A stretch of DNA of 64,000 bases from Candidatus Cloacimonadota bacterium. Its GTDB lineage: Bacteria > Cloacimonadota > Cloacimonadia > Cloacimonadales > Cloacimonadaceae. Below are positions 1 through 9,987 of the stretch, piece after piece. The number at the start of each line of letters is the position of its first letter. The first letter of the stretch is position 1. Under the pieces are notes generated by a model that was not told where the DNA came from, ran no database searches, and worked only from the letters and a program-made list of their open reading frames with translations. The stretch covers positions 1-64,000 of the forward strand of contig JAAYWB010000058.1 in NCBI GenBank assembly GCA_012516855.1. Reading direction: 5' to 3'. Position numbers and translations under genes: made by a program.

Positions 1-3000
1 CTTGGAGCATAGCCGGCGGCGGACGCGGTCACACTGTGGGTTCCGGCAACCACCTGCATGCTGTAGGCTCCGGAGGCGTTGGTGGTGGCGGTGACGTCGC
101 CGCAAGTGACAGTGGCGCCCATGATGGGGGCGTTCTGCTGGGTACGGACGATACCGGCGATGGTGCCGATTTCGGTGATCTTGGTAAGCGGGTTGGAGAA
201 GGCGGGCACCGACATCGCGTTGCCGGTGTAAACGGCCTTCACGGCCCATTTGTAGGTCCCGTCGGGCAGACCGTTCCAGCCGTTATCCTGCCAGGCTGTG
301 GCGGTGATGACATCCTGAGTGAGCTGGATCCAGGAAGTTTCGTTGCTTTCCTGGCCCTGCTGCAGGCGCCAGACCTTGTAGCCGTTGAGGACGCGGTTGC
401 CGCGATCAGCTGGTCTGTCGGGCCTGATTGCTTTTTCGGGCACGGTTTGGACAACCGGGCGCGGGGTGTCGGTCTTGAGGCTGAAGAAGCCGGCATTCAC
501 GGGCTGGCCTGTGGTTTCCACCACAACCGGTGAAATCATCGGAGCGATATTGGGATACGAGTATCCCACATAACCCTGGATGCTCCAGTTGTAGTTGAGT
601 GAGCTGGCCAGGGTCAGCAGGGTGGTCCAGGAGCCGCTACTGTAGATCATATTGCCGAAGCCGTCAATGGCAGGGCCCGGATCGCAGCCCGCGGGGTAAC
701 CTGAGGTGTGGACTATGTTGTAGCCAAACCAGAGTTCTTCGTTGCCGGTGATGCCCACGGGGTTGTTGAGGTTCACTGTCATCCAGGCGTCATAGGTATC
801 CACCGTGACGGGTTGGCTGGTGGCTTCAACCGCTGGCGCGCTGGCGGTTCCGCCGGTCCAGACCTTGAGGGTGTAGGTGGCGGGGTCGCCGGGCCAGAAT
901 TTGATGGCTCGCAGGCTCATGCCCACGTAATCCTGAAGCGCTGATGGCGGGAAGCGGATGGCAACGGCGAATTCTCCGCCGTTGGTTAGGCCGATGCTGT
1001 TATTTGCATCCACTGTGGAGTATTGGATCCATTCTCCGCCGGCGGTGCCGGGTTCGCTCCAGGTCACGTTCACGTCAGGGCCTGCTTCAACCGCGGTCAC
1101 GCCTCCGGGCGGAAGGGTAATCTCGGTGAGCACGAAGTTCTGCGTGGTGGTCTGGGTTCCCACGATGTTCACACCGGTGACGGTGGAGGATTGGTAACCT
1201 TGTTTGGAACAGGTCACGTCGTAGGTGCCCTGGTAGGCCAGGAAGGCATAGCTGCCGTCGGGGCCGGAGGTACCGGAGTAGTCGCCCGCTGTGATGGTGG
1301 CGCCGGCGATCGGGACGTTGGTGCCGAATTCGGTAACGGTACCGCTCAGGGTGCCCATCATGCCTTTGTGGATCTCGTTGGAGAAAGCCGCGCCAGAAAG
1401 CACGTCATTGGTGTAAACGGCCTTCACGGCATATTTGTAAACACCGGAGGGCAGCGGAGACCAGGCAGTGTCCACAAAGGTGGTGTCGGCGATGCTGGCC
1501 GGGGTCAGAGATGTCCATTGCGTCTCGTCGCCTTCGTTGATCGCCAGCAGGCGCCAGACCTTGTAGCCGGTGAGGACACGGCTTTGGGCATTGGGTTGGG
1601 GTTTTGAATCGCGCACTACGTAAGCAGGGCTGGCATTGAGGTTGGCCAATTCCTCGAGGGTCGCGGCTTCAAATTCATCCAAACCGCGCAAATCCGCGGG
1701 TTCGATGGCAGATATGACGCTCTCGCCACTGGTTCGGGCTGGCCCCACATAGACATCATCTATGTACCAGCCGGCATAGTTCACCACGCTGGTGGCATAC
1801 CATTCGAAGCTTACTTCCACGTTTGCCTGGTTTGCATAGTTGGCAAGGCTTACCGTTATCTCCTGCCAGGGCATGAACACCGCAGCTGCGCTGCTGCCCC
1901 AGACTGTGTTGCCGTTCACCTTGATCAAACCGTAATCCCAGGTGTTGAAGCCGTCCATGTAGTGCCAGAGGTTCAGGACAGGGTTGCTGACCCCGCTGAG
2001 GTTGAAGGTTTTCTTCAGGTAGGACCAGCCGCTGCAGTTGCTGTAGGGTCCATAGATCACGGTGCCCCACAAACCGGTTCCGGAATAAGCCGTCGGAGGC
2101 GGAATCTGTGAAGAGGTGCTACCGGAGGGGTCGTAGTTATTGACGTCGTAGGTGTTTGTCCATTCCCAGTCTCCCAAAGGATCGGACCAGTTGGATGACG
2201 GCACCCAGCCGCCGTCGTTGAGCTCGAAATCATCATAGGGCGGAGCAGGAACGGGGCTGTGCCAGATCAGGTCAACCTGGGTCTGGGCGATATTTTCGGT
2301 GGCAACCACCTGGGAAGGAGGGAAGGCTATCTCGGGCAGAATCAGCGTTCCCATGTCGTAAGCGGTTGCGCCAACTGTTATCGAGCCGGTCAGGTTCTGG
2401 TATCCTTCTTTAATCACGATATAGTCATAGGTGTTGCCGGAAAGCACGCCGGGGATGGTGAAATGCCCGGTGGCGTCGGTGGTGGCAGAGTAATCCACTA
2501 TCCCGGTCAGCGAGACAGTTGCTTCGGCCAGGCCCACTGTGGGTTGGTCGCTGCCCACCACGAATCCGGTCACGTTCACGGAGGAGGAAGGCGTGAGCAC
2601 GAAATTCAGGGTGGTGGTTTCGTCCGCAACCAGGGTGACCGGCAGGGTCAGGCTTTCATAACCCAGCTTGCTGGCCGTGACATTGTATGTGCCCGGCTCC
2701 ACGAAGGGGAAGCTGTAGTTGCCCAGGGCATCTGTAAGCGTGGAGTGGATTGTGCCCGTGATCACCACACTCGCGTCCGCGACGGGGTTGCCGCCGGAAC
2801 TTACGTTCCCGTTAAGGGATGCCATTCCAACTATGTTCATGAATAGGCGGATATTAGCACGGTTCACGGAGGTGGTGCCAGTGGTGGAGGATGACGCGTC
2901 AGTGCTGTCGCTCTGATAGCGGAGGCTGGTGTTGGTGCCAGTGGTGGGGGTGTAATAGACCGAGGCGTTGCGGGTGTAAGAGCCCGTTATCATGGTGGTG

Positions 3001-5090
3001 ACGATGTCCACCAGCAGGTTCTGCGTTCCGTTCCAGACGAAGGGGGTGCTGAGGGTGTGCACGTTCCATCCGTTAACGGGCTGGTATTCGTTTTGGAACC
3101 AGACCTGGGTGTAATCCCCCACCTCGAAGGTTGTGGTGAGAGCGGTCTGGTCGGTATGTTTAAGTTTGATGGTATAGTTCGGCATCGCCGAGCAGGCGTT
3201 CACGTTCGCCACGTTAAAGCTCAGCGCGGTGATCAGTCCGGGAGCACCGCCGTTGGCCAGAATTTCCGCCGCGGTAAAGAGATACTGCTGGTGGAAGTTC
3301 CTGTAATATGTTCCGTAAGGTGTGGGCGCACCGGTATCGGAGTTGGTGCTTGTGCCGTCGCCGATGTTGACCACTTGGGAGCCAGCGGACTGAACGCTCA
3401 CGGTCAGGTTCGGGCTTTGGTCATTGGCGGGGTTGATGTCGCCGGTGAGGAACACCTTGGCATAAAGAACCACTTCTCCTTCAGCGGTGGGCGTCCAGGT
3501 CAGCGGAATGTCAATTGTCATTCCGGGATCCACGGCAACACCGGGGGTCGAGGCAAGTTCCACGTTATCGCTGTTGAACAGCTTGACGGTGTAGTTGCTC
3601 TGCGCTGCGGTTCCCCAGTTGTGCACGGTGGCACTGTAGGTAACCGCTGTGTTTACGTTGGGGGTCTGGTTGCCGCTCAAAGCGTCGCAGCCCAGGTCGT
3701 TGGGAGCGATCTGTTCGAACGTGATGTCGTCAATGTAATGCGAGCGTCCGGTGCCGCCAAGACCGTGCTTGAAAGCGATGTGCGTGCCTGTTCCCGTGTA
3801 GGTAGTCATGTCGAAGATGTACTCTGTGAGAGTGTTGGACATGGTGAGCGCGTGCACTTCGGTGTAGGTGGCAGCGTCAGTGGGATCGCTGATCACGCCA
3901 AGTGAAAGCGGATAGTTTGAACTGCCAGCCCGGGCCCAGAATTTCACCCGCACCTCGTTGACCGGCAGGGTCGTGGCCAAGGGCGGACCCACCAGGATCA
4001 GCGTGGCGTCTGCGTCGCTGGGATTGTAGAGGCGCGCGCAGTTTGGCTGGCTGTGGGCGTAGGTAGTGGAGGAGTAGGTACCCACAAAAGCGCTGGTGGA
4101 GGTGGATTGGACGATTCTCGTCCAGTCGAAGGGCAGCTCCGGAGCGGTCACCTGATCCCAGTTTTGGGTGTATGGCAGCGTTTCGATATCGGGCGCGCCG
4201 TGGGTGGTGAAACTCCAGATGGGGCAGTCAGCCGCGTTACCGTAGGTGTTGAAAGGAACCACTTTCCAATAATAAGTGGTGTCCAGGTTCAAATCCGGGG
4301 TCGGGTCATAAGTGAGCACGTTACCCAGGTTTTCATTGTTGACGATGTTAGTAGCCGCGGGATCGGTCCCGAGAAAGAAATAGTAGCCGTCCGGCCAGAT
4401 GTTGCCCGGCATCCAGTTCAGGGTTGCGCTGGGTGAAACAAGGGTTGCACCGTTCAAGGGAGAAACCACCACTGCGGGGTCGGGTGCCGTGGTAGTAGGT
4501 GTGATCAGCTGGATGTTGGGCCGGTTGTAGGTCCTGGTGCCGTCCACAGCTGGAAAACTGGCGTCCTGTTGCTTGTAAACGCCGGTGTAATTAGGCGTGG
4601 TGCTGGTATAGCGGTAGTTGGGATAACCTGACAAATAAGTGCCATCCCAGTTCTCAAAAAGGAACTCAACGTTCTGGGTGCCGTTCCAGGCGAAGGGGGC
4701 GCTGAACACGATGTAGTGCCAGCCTCCGCCGTCGAAGGTCAGGTCGCCCTGGAACACCTGCTGAAACTGTGTGTTATCAGGGTACCCGACATCAGTCGTC
4801 TCATAGGCAGTGGCATCGGTATGCCGAACGAACACACGCTGGTCCAGCATGGTGTAGTTGCTGGGCGTGTTGCCAACGTAGAAACCAATGCCGATGATGT
4901 TTTCCCCGTTGGTTAGTCCGGCAGTGTTGATTTCTGCCTGGGTGTAAATAACCTTGCTCCAGTTGTAGTTGTAAAATCCATAGAACGGAATATAGTTCTG
5001 GGTGCTGGTTCCGTCGCCGATGGTGTAGGCATCGGCAAAGGCAAACACCACCAGAAGCAGGAGCAAGCCTGAGAGAAGCAGTTTTTTCAT
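1..5090 (-). CDS. Giant secreted multidomain surface protein (3' end outside window)
   Basis: The reading frame starts at ATG 5088-5090 behind a good Shine-Dalgarno (AGGAG) and stays in one frame to base 1, about 1,696 residues with no stop seen; the C-terminus is missing. An N-terminal signal peptide (MKKLLLSGLLLLLVVFAFA) implies export. A module beginning IGDGTSTQ follows at about 20-190 and recurs at about 573-750. Fibronectin-III-like and jelly-roll/MAM-like segments lie at about 210-455 and 925-1115, with a CARDB-like segment at about 458-560. At least four carboxypeptidase-regulatory-like beta-sandwiches occur (about 755-835, 840-915, 1236-1315, 1640-end). The motif GYKVWRL is repeated near 1171 and 1568, so the C-terminal half contains an internal duplication. 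Such proteins in Cloacimonadota and Bacteroidetes usually end in a T9SS-type sorting domain, which would lie beyond base 1. Adhesin or cell-surface role is inference; no catalytic motif was seen. Confidence 0.85.
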   Translation of the reverse strand, partial: MKKLLLSGLLLLLVVFAFADAYTIGDGTSTQNYIPFYGFYNYNWSKVIYTQAEINTAGLTNGENIIGIGFYVGNTPSNYTMLDQRVFVRHTDATAYETTDVGYPDNTQFQQVFQGDLTFDGGGWHYIVFSAPFAWNGTQNVEFLFENWDGTYLSGYPNYRYTSTTPNYTGVYKQQDASFPAVDGTRTYNRPNIQLITPTTTAPDPAVVVSPLNGATLVSPSATLNWMPGNIWPDGYYFFLGTDPAATNIVNNENLGNVLTYDPTPDLNLDTTYYWKVVPFNTYGNAADCPIWSFTTHGAPDIETLPYTQNWDQVTAPELPFDWTRIVQSTSTSAFVGTYSSTTYAHSQPNCARLYNPSDADATLILVGPPLATTLPVNEVRVKFWARAGSSNYPLSLGVISDPTDAATYTEVHALTMSNTLTEYIFDMTTYTGTGTHIAFKHGLGGTGRSHYIDDITFEQIAPNDLGCDALSGNQTPNVNTAVTYSATVHNWGTAAQSNYTVKLFNSDNVELASTPGVAVDPGMTIDIPLTWTPTAEGEVVLYAKVFLTGDINPANDQSPNLTVSVQSAGSQVVNIGDGTSTNSDTGAPTPYGTYYRNFHQQYLFTAAEILANGGAPGLITALSFNVANVNACSAMPNYTIKLKHTDQTALTTTFEVGDYTQVWFQNEYQPVNGWNVHTLSTPFVWNGTQNLLVDIVTTMITGSYTRNASVYYTPTTGTNTSLRYQSDSTDASSSTTGTTSVNRANIRLFMNIVGMASLNGNVSSGGNPVADASVVITGTIHSTLTDALGNYSFPFVEPGTYNVTASKLGYESLTLPVTLVADETTTLNFVLTPSSSVNVTGFVVGSDQPTVGLAEATVSLTGIVDYSATTDATGHFTIPGVLSGNTYDYIVIKEGYQNLTGSITVGATAYDMGTLILPEIAFPPSQVVATENIAQTQVDLIWHSPVPAPPYDDFELNDGGWVPSSNWSDPLGDWEWTNTYDVNNYDPSGSTSSQIPPPTAYSGTGLWGTVIYGPYSNCSGWSYLKKTFNLSGVSNPVLNLWHYMDGFNTWDYGLIKVNGNTVWGSSAAAVFMPWQEITVSLANYANQANVEVSFEWYATSVVNYAGWYIDDVYVGPARTSGESVISAIEPADLRGLDEFEAATLEELANLNASPAYVVRDSKPQPNAQSRVLTGYKVWRLLAINEGDETQWTSLTPASIADTTFVDTAWSPLPSGVYKYAVKAVYTNDVLSGAAFSNEIHKGMMGTLSGTVTEFGTNVPIAGATITAGDYSGTSGPDGSYAFLAYQGTYDVTCSKQGYQSSTVTGVNIVGTQTTTQNFVLTEITLPPGGVTAVEAGPDVNVTWSEPGTAGGEWIQYSTVDANNSIGLTNGGEFAVAIRFPPSALQDYVGMSLRAIKFWPGDPATYTLKVWTGGTASAPAVEATSQPVTVDTYDAWMTVNLNNPVGITGNEELWFGYNIVHTSGYPAGCDPGPAIDGFGNMIYSSGSWTTLLTLASSLNYNWSIQGYVGYSYPNIAPMISPVVVETTGQPVNAGFFSLKTDTPRPVVQTVPEKAIRPDRPADRGNRVLNGYKVWRLQQGQESNETSWIQLTQDVITATAWQDNGWNGLPDGTYKWAVKAVYTGNAMSVPAFSNPLTKITEIGTIAGIVRTQQNAPIMGATVTCGDVTATTNASGAYSMQVVAGTHSVTASAAGYAP

Positions 5091-5804
5091 CTCATCTCCT
5101 TGTTGTAGATACTGTTAAACGGGTTGACAGGGTAGTAATGATTCGGGACCGATAGTTTGAACCTTGCCCGAATGTTGGATTGGAAACCTGAATTGAAGTG
5201 ATAGCTTTGGTTTGTTGAAGATTCCTTGTTTGGAAAAGATTTTGCGGATAATGAAAAGCGTGACAAGCCCCTGTATTGGAGAGAACTCCAAATGACGGGA
5301 ACAGCCGTTCAGGACGTGGCTCTGATCTTGCAAACACAACACTGCGAATCAGCACTAAACGCTCCCAAGGGTAAAAACCGCCAGCCGAACCGGCAAGACG
5401 ACACAACTTTTCATTCGATCATCTCCTTTTTACCTTTGTCTTGGTGTTATGGTTGATCAGCTTACTTATTACGGCAACCTCGCCGGAAAAACCAGCGCGA
5501 AGGATACCAACAATATATCAAAACTCACAGTTAACACATCGAACCAAATAAATACGCATCCATTTTTTTGTAAAGCTATTTTTATGCCATAGTCCCTGTT
5601 TTCTCCATCATTACGGCATCAATACCGTGAACCATTTCTGATCCGGAATATGTCACGAATACCGTCAAAGCATTTCCTTGCAAGGAGTTGGACCTGTTGT
5701 TCGACCAGCATGGCCTTGCGAAATACAGGGTCGGTGTTCAAATGAGTCGGGCGCTACTGCCGTCATCCCAGCGCCAGGCTCTCCGCGAATAAACGAAGCG
5801 ATAT
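5091..5804. other. Intergenic region without a supported gene
   Basis: About 700 bases between the divergent giant surface protein gene and the NUDIX gene. Only short open frames without ribosome binding sites or recognisable protein motifs occur. The promoter of the surface-protein gene should lie near 5105-5160 on the minus strand, but no convincing -35/-10 pair was found. The right part merges into the first copy of the dispersed palindromic element. Confidence 0.5.
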
Positions 5805-6000
5805 CCTCTGGCCGTTAAGGCCCTTTCCCGTCTCCCGGATGCGCCTCCCGCACAATGGCCGCACTTGATGCGGGTATTATACGGGAGGCATGGGAGGGGG
5901 ATGTAAACGGGCGTTAAGGGTGCGGTAGACAGGACCTTGCGGCGGGTTGGCAGGTATAGCTCTCTTTTAGATCAAGCAGCCGCGGATGCCCAACCAGAAA
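5805..6000 (+). repeat. Dispersed palindromic element, copy A
   Basis: First of five intergenic copies (others near 14632, 22770, 29736 and 57216). The conserved order is a left end resembling CTGTCTGGCCGTTAAGGCCC, then GCCTCCCGCA, a short spacer, TGCGGG and CGGGAGGC forming nested hairpins, then GTTAAGGGTGCGGCAGACAG, whose reverse complement resembles the left end. The core of this copy is 5805-5934. A further 65 bases including GCTCTCTTT and ATCAAG are shared with copy B, so the full element is about 195 bp. It encodes nothing recognisable and looks like a REP- or MITE-type element. Confidence 0.75.
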
Positions 6001-6060
6001 GCCATGAACCGGTAACCCGCCAGGCTTTGGAGCGTTACGCGGATTCCGTGCACAAAGGGG

Positions 6061-6088
6061 TTGACAGGCTGGAGCGGATGGACATAAT
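6061..6088 (+). promoter_or_regulatory. Sigma-70-type promoter of the NUDIX gene
   Basis: Consensus -35 TTGACA at 6061-6066, a 16-base spacer, then CATAAT at 6083-6088. The expected transcription start is near 6095, which is the start codon itself, so the mRNA would be leaderless or nearly so. Confidence 0.6.
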
Positions 6089-6094
6089 GGTATT

Positions 6095-6622
6095 ATGCTT
6101 GAACGTGAAAAACCCCAATACCCCGAAGTGAAGTTCTGCCAGGGCTGCGGAAGCCCGCTTGTTCCAAAAGAGGATCACGAAGGCAAAACCCGCCTGGTTT
6201 GCGAAGATTGCGGCCGGGTGCATTACAAGAATCCCATCCCCGCGGTGGCCGTTTTGGTGCTCAACCCGGCGGGGGAACTCCTTTTGGTGAAGCGTAAATT
6301 CGCTCCCAGCGCGGGAATGTGGGCGCTGCCCAGCGGTTACATGGAGATATTTTTATCCCCGGAGGAGAACGCCGTGGCTGAACTGAAGGAAGAAACCGGA
6401 CTGGAGGGAGAGGTCGAGCGCTTCATATCGTGGTTCTATGGCTACAGCCCCATCTACGAACGCGTTCTGAGCCTCGGTTTCCGGATGCGGGTGACGGGGG
6501 GAAGCCTGCAGGCCGGTGATGACGCCGAGGAGGCCGAGTTCTTTCCCCTGCAAGAACTTCCGCCCATCGCCTTTGACGCCCACCGCAGCTTCATCAGGCT
6601 GGAGACAGGTCTGGAAATCTGA
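6095..6622 (+). CDS. Zinc-ribbon NUDIX hydrolase
   Basis: 175 residues. NUDIX enzymes cleave nucleoside diphosphates linked to another group; a zinc ribbon in front is typical of the NADH pyrophosphatase (NudC)-like and ADP-ribose-type branches. Two CxxC pairs lie at about residues 15-40 (CQGCGS and CEDCGR). The NUDIX box is at about 81-103 and ends in ELKEETGL, so the metal-binding EExG part is intact. The first box glutamate is replaced by leucine (GYMEIFLSPEE) and the usual RE is AE, so substrate and activity are uncertain. ATG 6095 has no Shine-Dalgarno but sits where transcription should begin. The gene stands alone, 106 bases before the next gene. Confidence 0.8.
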   Translation: MLEREKPQYPEVKFCQGCGSPLVPKEDHEGKTRLVCEDCGRVHYKNPIPAVAVLVLNPAGELLLVKRKFAPSAGMWALPSGYMEIFLSPEENAVAELKEETGLEGEVERFISWFYGYSPIYERVLSLGFRMRVTGGSLQAGDDAEEAEFFPLQELPPIAFDAHRSFIRLETGLEI

Positions 6623-6728
6623 TTGCCTTATGAACCGGGAATCGGCTGAATGCCCGCATTCCAGCTTTTGCTTGACATAATCCTTTGAGGCGCGATTAGG
6701 GATTAAATCCATCCGGATTGGAGGAAAA

Positions 6729-9700
6729 ATGGCCCAAGTGGAATACACCGAATACGAACCCCGCTTTGCCAAAGCCGTTGCCGCGATGTGGAACCGCAGC
6801 AGCGAAGGCTGGAACGGCCGGATTTGGAACAGTAGCGAGGCCAGAGTTCTGCAAAAGGAGCGTGATTCGGCCTATCTGAACCTTTGGCTGGCGCTGGCCG
6901 GCGAGGAGGTTATCGGCTATGTCAAGCTCTCCAAATACTCTTTGGAAGAGGGTGTGGCTTATGTGGAGCTGATTTCGGTGGACCCGGCCTGGCACGGCAA
7001 GGGAATTGGCAAAGCCCTGATGAGAAAATGCGTGGAACGTTCCGCGGAACTGGGATATCAGCGCCTCGACCTATTCACCTGGCCGGGCAACACCAAGGCC
7101 GTTCCGCTCTACAAAAAATGCGGCTTCTTCTGGGAAAGGATGGAAAGCCAGGTCACCCATCTGATGAACTTTCTGCCTGGGATTCTGAACAGCCCGTTTT
7201 TCCGGCCTCATTTCGAACATTTCCACTGGTATGACGATCTGAAGCGGGAGCTTGAAGTGACGCCAGACGGCAGGGAGGAACGGGGCTTTGATTACTATGA
7301 TTACCTGTGGGAAAAAGAGGGGCGCAAGCTTACCGTCAGCTTTGAAAAAACAGGGCGGGGCATCGCCGCCTTTGCCACAAACGAGATCGAGGTGGAATGC
7401 CTTGTGGATGAAGCCCGGCCCGTTTTCGGGAGTGAACACAGGGTCAGCTACAGATTCACCAACCGCTCCGGCAAGCCAATTCCGGTGCGGATCGAGGGCT
7501 TGAACGACGCCAATGTGGCCTTCAGCGCCAGCCACGGTTTCCAGCTTGGGGAACAGGCCGTCTGGGAAGCGGGATTCAGCCTTTCGGCGCCCCAGCCTGG
7601 CGACGGCGAATGGCAGACCCAGCCGGGTGTTCGGGCGCTGCTGAACCTGGATGGACAAAACGTGGAAATGAAAACCGGGCTTAAAACCCAGTATCCGCTC
7701 TCCCTTTCCTTCTTAAAGGAAACCATGTTGTTCATTCCCAACCGGGAATACAAACTCCAGCTCAACGTTCAGAATCATTTTGAAACGAATGCCGAGTTTG
7801 AAATAGAGTTCCTGCCCCAGGAGCCTGTGACCCTGCTTGAGAACAGGCATCAGATCAGCCTCGCACCCCAGGCCAGATCAAGCATTCCCCTAAGCATCAG
7901 CTTGTCCCGCGGCTGCCTCTGGACCCCAATGGCGCGAGTGACCGCCAGTCCGGAATCCGGAGGCGAAGTGACCTTTGAAAAACGCTGCGAGGCAATTCTG
8001 AGGACCTTTGAGGCGCGTGACCAGAAAACCCTGGAGCATTACCACGCCCTCATCAACGGTCCGTATGCCCTCATTGTGCAGACCAGAGGGGATAAGAACC
8101 GCGCTAGCTTCTCCAAGGTTTTCGGCGATTATTGCTATCTTTCCGAACCCATGTTGGGCGAGCCTTTTTCCGAAGAGTTCGAGCATCTTGACCCCTTTGA
8201 CGCGGTTTTCAAGGACCTCGGCGGCGCGAACCAGCTCACACTAAGCTATCGCAGCCAGGATTTTCCCGGCGTGGAATTCGCCCTCATTTACAGGCTCTAT
8301 CCCTCCGGGATGCTGGATTTGCGAACCCGGGCAATCAGCCTTCCGGAAAACGCCAAAACCACTCTGCGCCTGCGGTTGATGCCTTACAGCAGCTTGATCA
8401 CATACGAACACGAGGGTGAATTGCACAGTCTGGAGCGTGACCAGATAGAGGCTGAACTGGAATGGCTGCCTGAAACCGCCGTGACCGGCAATTTCATCTT
8501 TTGCGGCCAGGAAGGTGACACCACAGGCATCGTTTGGGACCCAGCCCTAAAAGTGAAATTGAAAAGTTGGCATCTAGCCTGGGACTTTGATCTCGATGCC
8601 ATGCTCCAGGCTGGCACACCGGAAAGTAAACCCATCCAGGTCTTTCTGAACCAGTTCCAGAACGCCTTTCAACTGCTCGATTACACCCGGGGAGTCTATG
8701 TCCCGGTTGACGCGGCACATCCCAGTCTGGAACTGCGGGTCAACCAGGGAAACCCAGTTGTTTCCGGCCCCGTAAATGCGGAATTGATTTGGCGCCAGGA
8801 CCGCGATCTGACCGGCTCGTTTCAACTTAGCGCGCAGGGAGGAAAATCCGGAGAGCCGCAACTGCTGGAGCCCGGTTCCGGCCAGCGGGGTGTGAACTGG
8901 AAGGATGTGGAACTTCCGGACACGCCTCTGGTGGAGTTGTGTTGTGATGCCAGCCTTCCGCTGTACCGTCTTCTCAGGAAGCAAACTCTCCTGCAGCCGG
9001 ACGGAGGGATCAATTTCCGTAAAGAAGAAACCTGGCTGAGTGTGGACAACGGATTCCTGAAACTGGGCGCAGCCATCGATTCAACCTTACCGGTGCTGCT
9101 TTCTCTGGAAACCGGGGAATCTGAGTGGCTGGACCAAGCCTGGCCGCAGTTTTATGCCAAATCCTTCTATAATCCCTATCCCGGAGGCTTTCACGTGCGG
9201 CCGGGCGGAATTTCTCTGGCTGAACTCAGCAAGGAAAAACACAGCCTCGGCATCGCCGAGGTGAAGGATCAGCACGGCAATACCTGGCGGGGCTTGGCGT
9301 TTGATACCAGGATAGATAACTACAAACTGTTCAGGGGGATGCGGTTCCGACAATATTACCTCACGCTGCCGGGGCTGCCTTTGCTCGTCGCCACCACGGA
9401 AGTGGTTTCCGGAACGGGTTTTGCCTGTTATGAGAGTTTTCCGCTGATGGGCTTTTTCGCACCCGGCGGCAAGCTGGAAAATTGCCGGATACATGTTCCC
9501 ATCGACCAGAAACGCTGGCAGAGCGTGGAGGCGGGGAGGGAAGATTTGCGGTATTGGGATTATTCCCGGCATCTCAGCGTGGAGAACAAGGAATCCGGTT
9601 GGCAAATGTATTTCCCCAACCCCGCCAAGGTGGAAACAGGAATCCACATCGACAAGGCAGTGGCCCGCTTACGGATTGGTCGCTTCAGCTACAGGGCGAC

Positions 9701-9827
9701 AGAATATCCCAAGTGGTTGAACCCGATCTTCATCCTTTTCAGCCGGGAACGGCCAGCCTGGGAAAGCCTAGGCCAACTTCTGGACCTTCGCTTTGGCACT
9801 GGATACAGGGACATCCAGCCCCTGTAG
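6729..9827 (+). CDS. GNAT acetyltransferase fused to a giant beta-rich region
   Basis: 1,032 residues, start fixed by the GGAGG ribosome binding site just upstream. Residues 1-150 are a complete GNAT N-acetyltransferase: the acetyl-CoA loop HGKGIG is at 89-94 and the C-terminal motif AVPLYKKCGF at 124-133. These enzymes move an acetyl group from acetyl-CoA to an amine. The remaining about 880 residues have no motif I recognise; composition and alternating hydrophobic pattern suggest several beta-sandwich domains, possibly carbohydrate-related, but that is a guess. No signal peptide is visible, so it is probably cytoplasmic. A plain GNAT protein is 150-200 residues, so the fusion is unusual. 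A TTGACA lies near 6673 upstream, so the gene probably has its own promoter. Confidence 0.75.
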   Translation: MAQVEYTEYEPRFAKAVAAMWNRSSEGWNGRIWNSSEARVLQKERDSAYLNLWLALAGEEVIGYVKLSKYSLEEGVAYVELISVDPAWHGKGIGKALMRKCVERSAELGYQRLDLFTWPGNTKAVPLYKKCGFFWERMESQVTHLMNFLPGILNSPFFRPHFEHFHWYDDLKRELEVTPDGREERGFDYYDYLWEKEGRKLTVSFEKTGRGIAAFATNEIEVECLVDEARPVFGSEHRVSYRFTNRSGKPIPVRIEGLNDANVAFSASHGFQLGEQAVWEAGFSLSAPQPGDGEWQTQPGVRALLNLDGQNVEMKTGLKTQYPLSLSFLKETMLFIPNREYKLQLNVQNHFETNAEFEIEFLPQEPVTLLENRHQISLAPQARSSIPLSISLSRGCLWTPMARVTASPESGGEVTFEKRCEAILRTFEARDQKTLEHYHALINGPYALIVQTRGDKNRASFSKVFGDYCYLSEPMLGEPFSEEFEHLDPFDAVFKDLGGANQLTLSYRSQDFPGVEFALIYRLYPSGMLDLRTRAISLPENAKTTLRLRLMPYSSLITYEHEGELHSLERDQIEAELEWLPETAVTGNFIFCGQEGDTTGIVWDPALKVKLKSWHLAWDFDLDAMLQAGTPESKPIQVFLNQFQNAFQLLDYTRGVYVPVDAAHPSLELRVNQGNPVVSGPVNAELIWRQDRDLTGSFQLSAQGGKSGEPQLLEPGSGQRGVNWKDVELPDTPLVELCCDASLPLYRLLRKQTLLQPDGGINFRKEETWLSVDNGFLKLGAAIDSTLPVLLSLETGESEWLDQAWPQFYAKSFYNPYPGGFHVRPGGISLAELSKEKHSLGIAEVKDQHGNTWRGLAFDTRIDNYKLFRGMRFRQYYLTLPGLPLLVATTEVVSGTGFACYESFPLMGFFAPGGKLENCRIHVPIDQKRWQSVEAGREDLRYWDYSRHLSVENKESGWQMYFPNPAKVETGIHIDKAVARLRIGRFSYRATEYPKWLNPIFILFSRERPAWESLGQLLDLRFGTGYRDIQPL

Positions 9828-9987
9828 TGAGGTGACGGGTGCCATCCCTGGCGTAAGATCAACCAATCCACAGGATTATGGGCGGTGAAAACCATTTGAT
9901 AACACCCCATCTGAAAAAACGGATGGATGTGGGCGGGCATTAAATTGTTGACAAAAGTGAACACCGCCAATTCTGGGTAAGAATATG

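Noticed and set aside
5115-5456. Overlapping open frames on both strands upstream of the giant surface protein
   Set aside because: No ribosome binding site, low-complexity composition and no motif; probably non-coding leader sequence.
5619-5742. Minus-strand open frame of about 40 codons with protein-like composition
   Set aside because: TTG start, no ribosome binding site, no recognisable family; too short to support as a gene or pseudogene.
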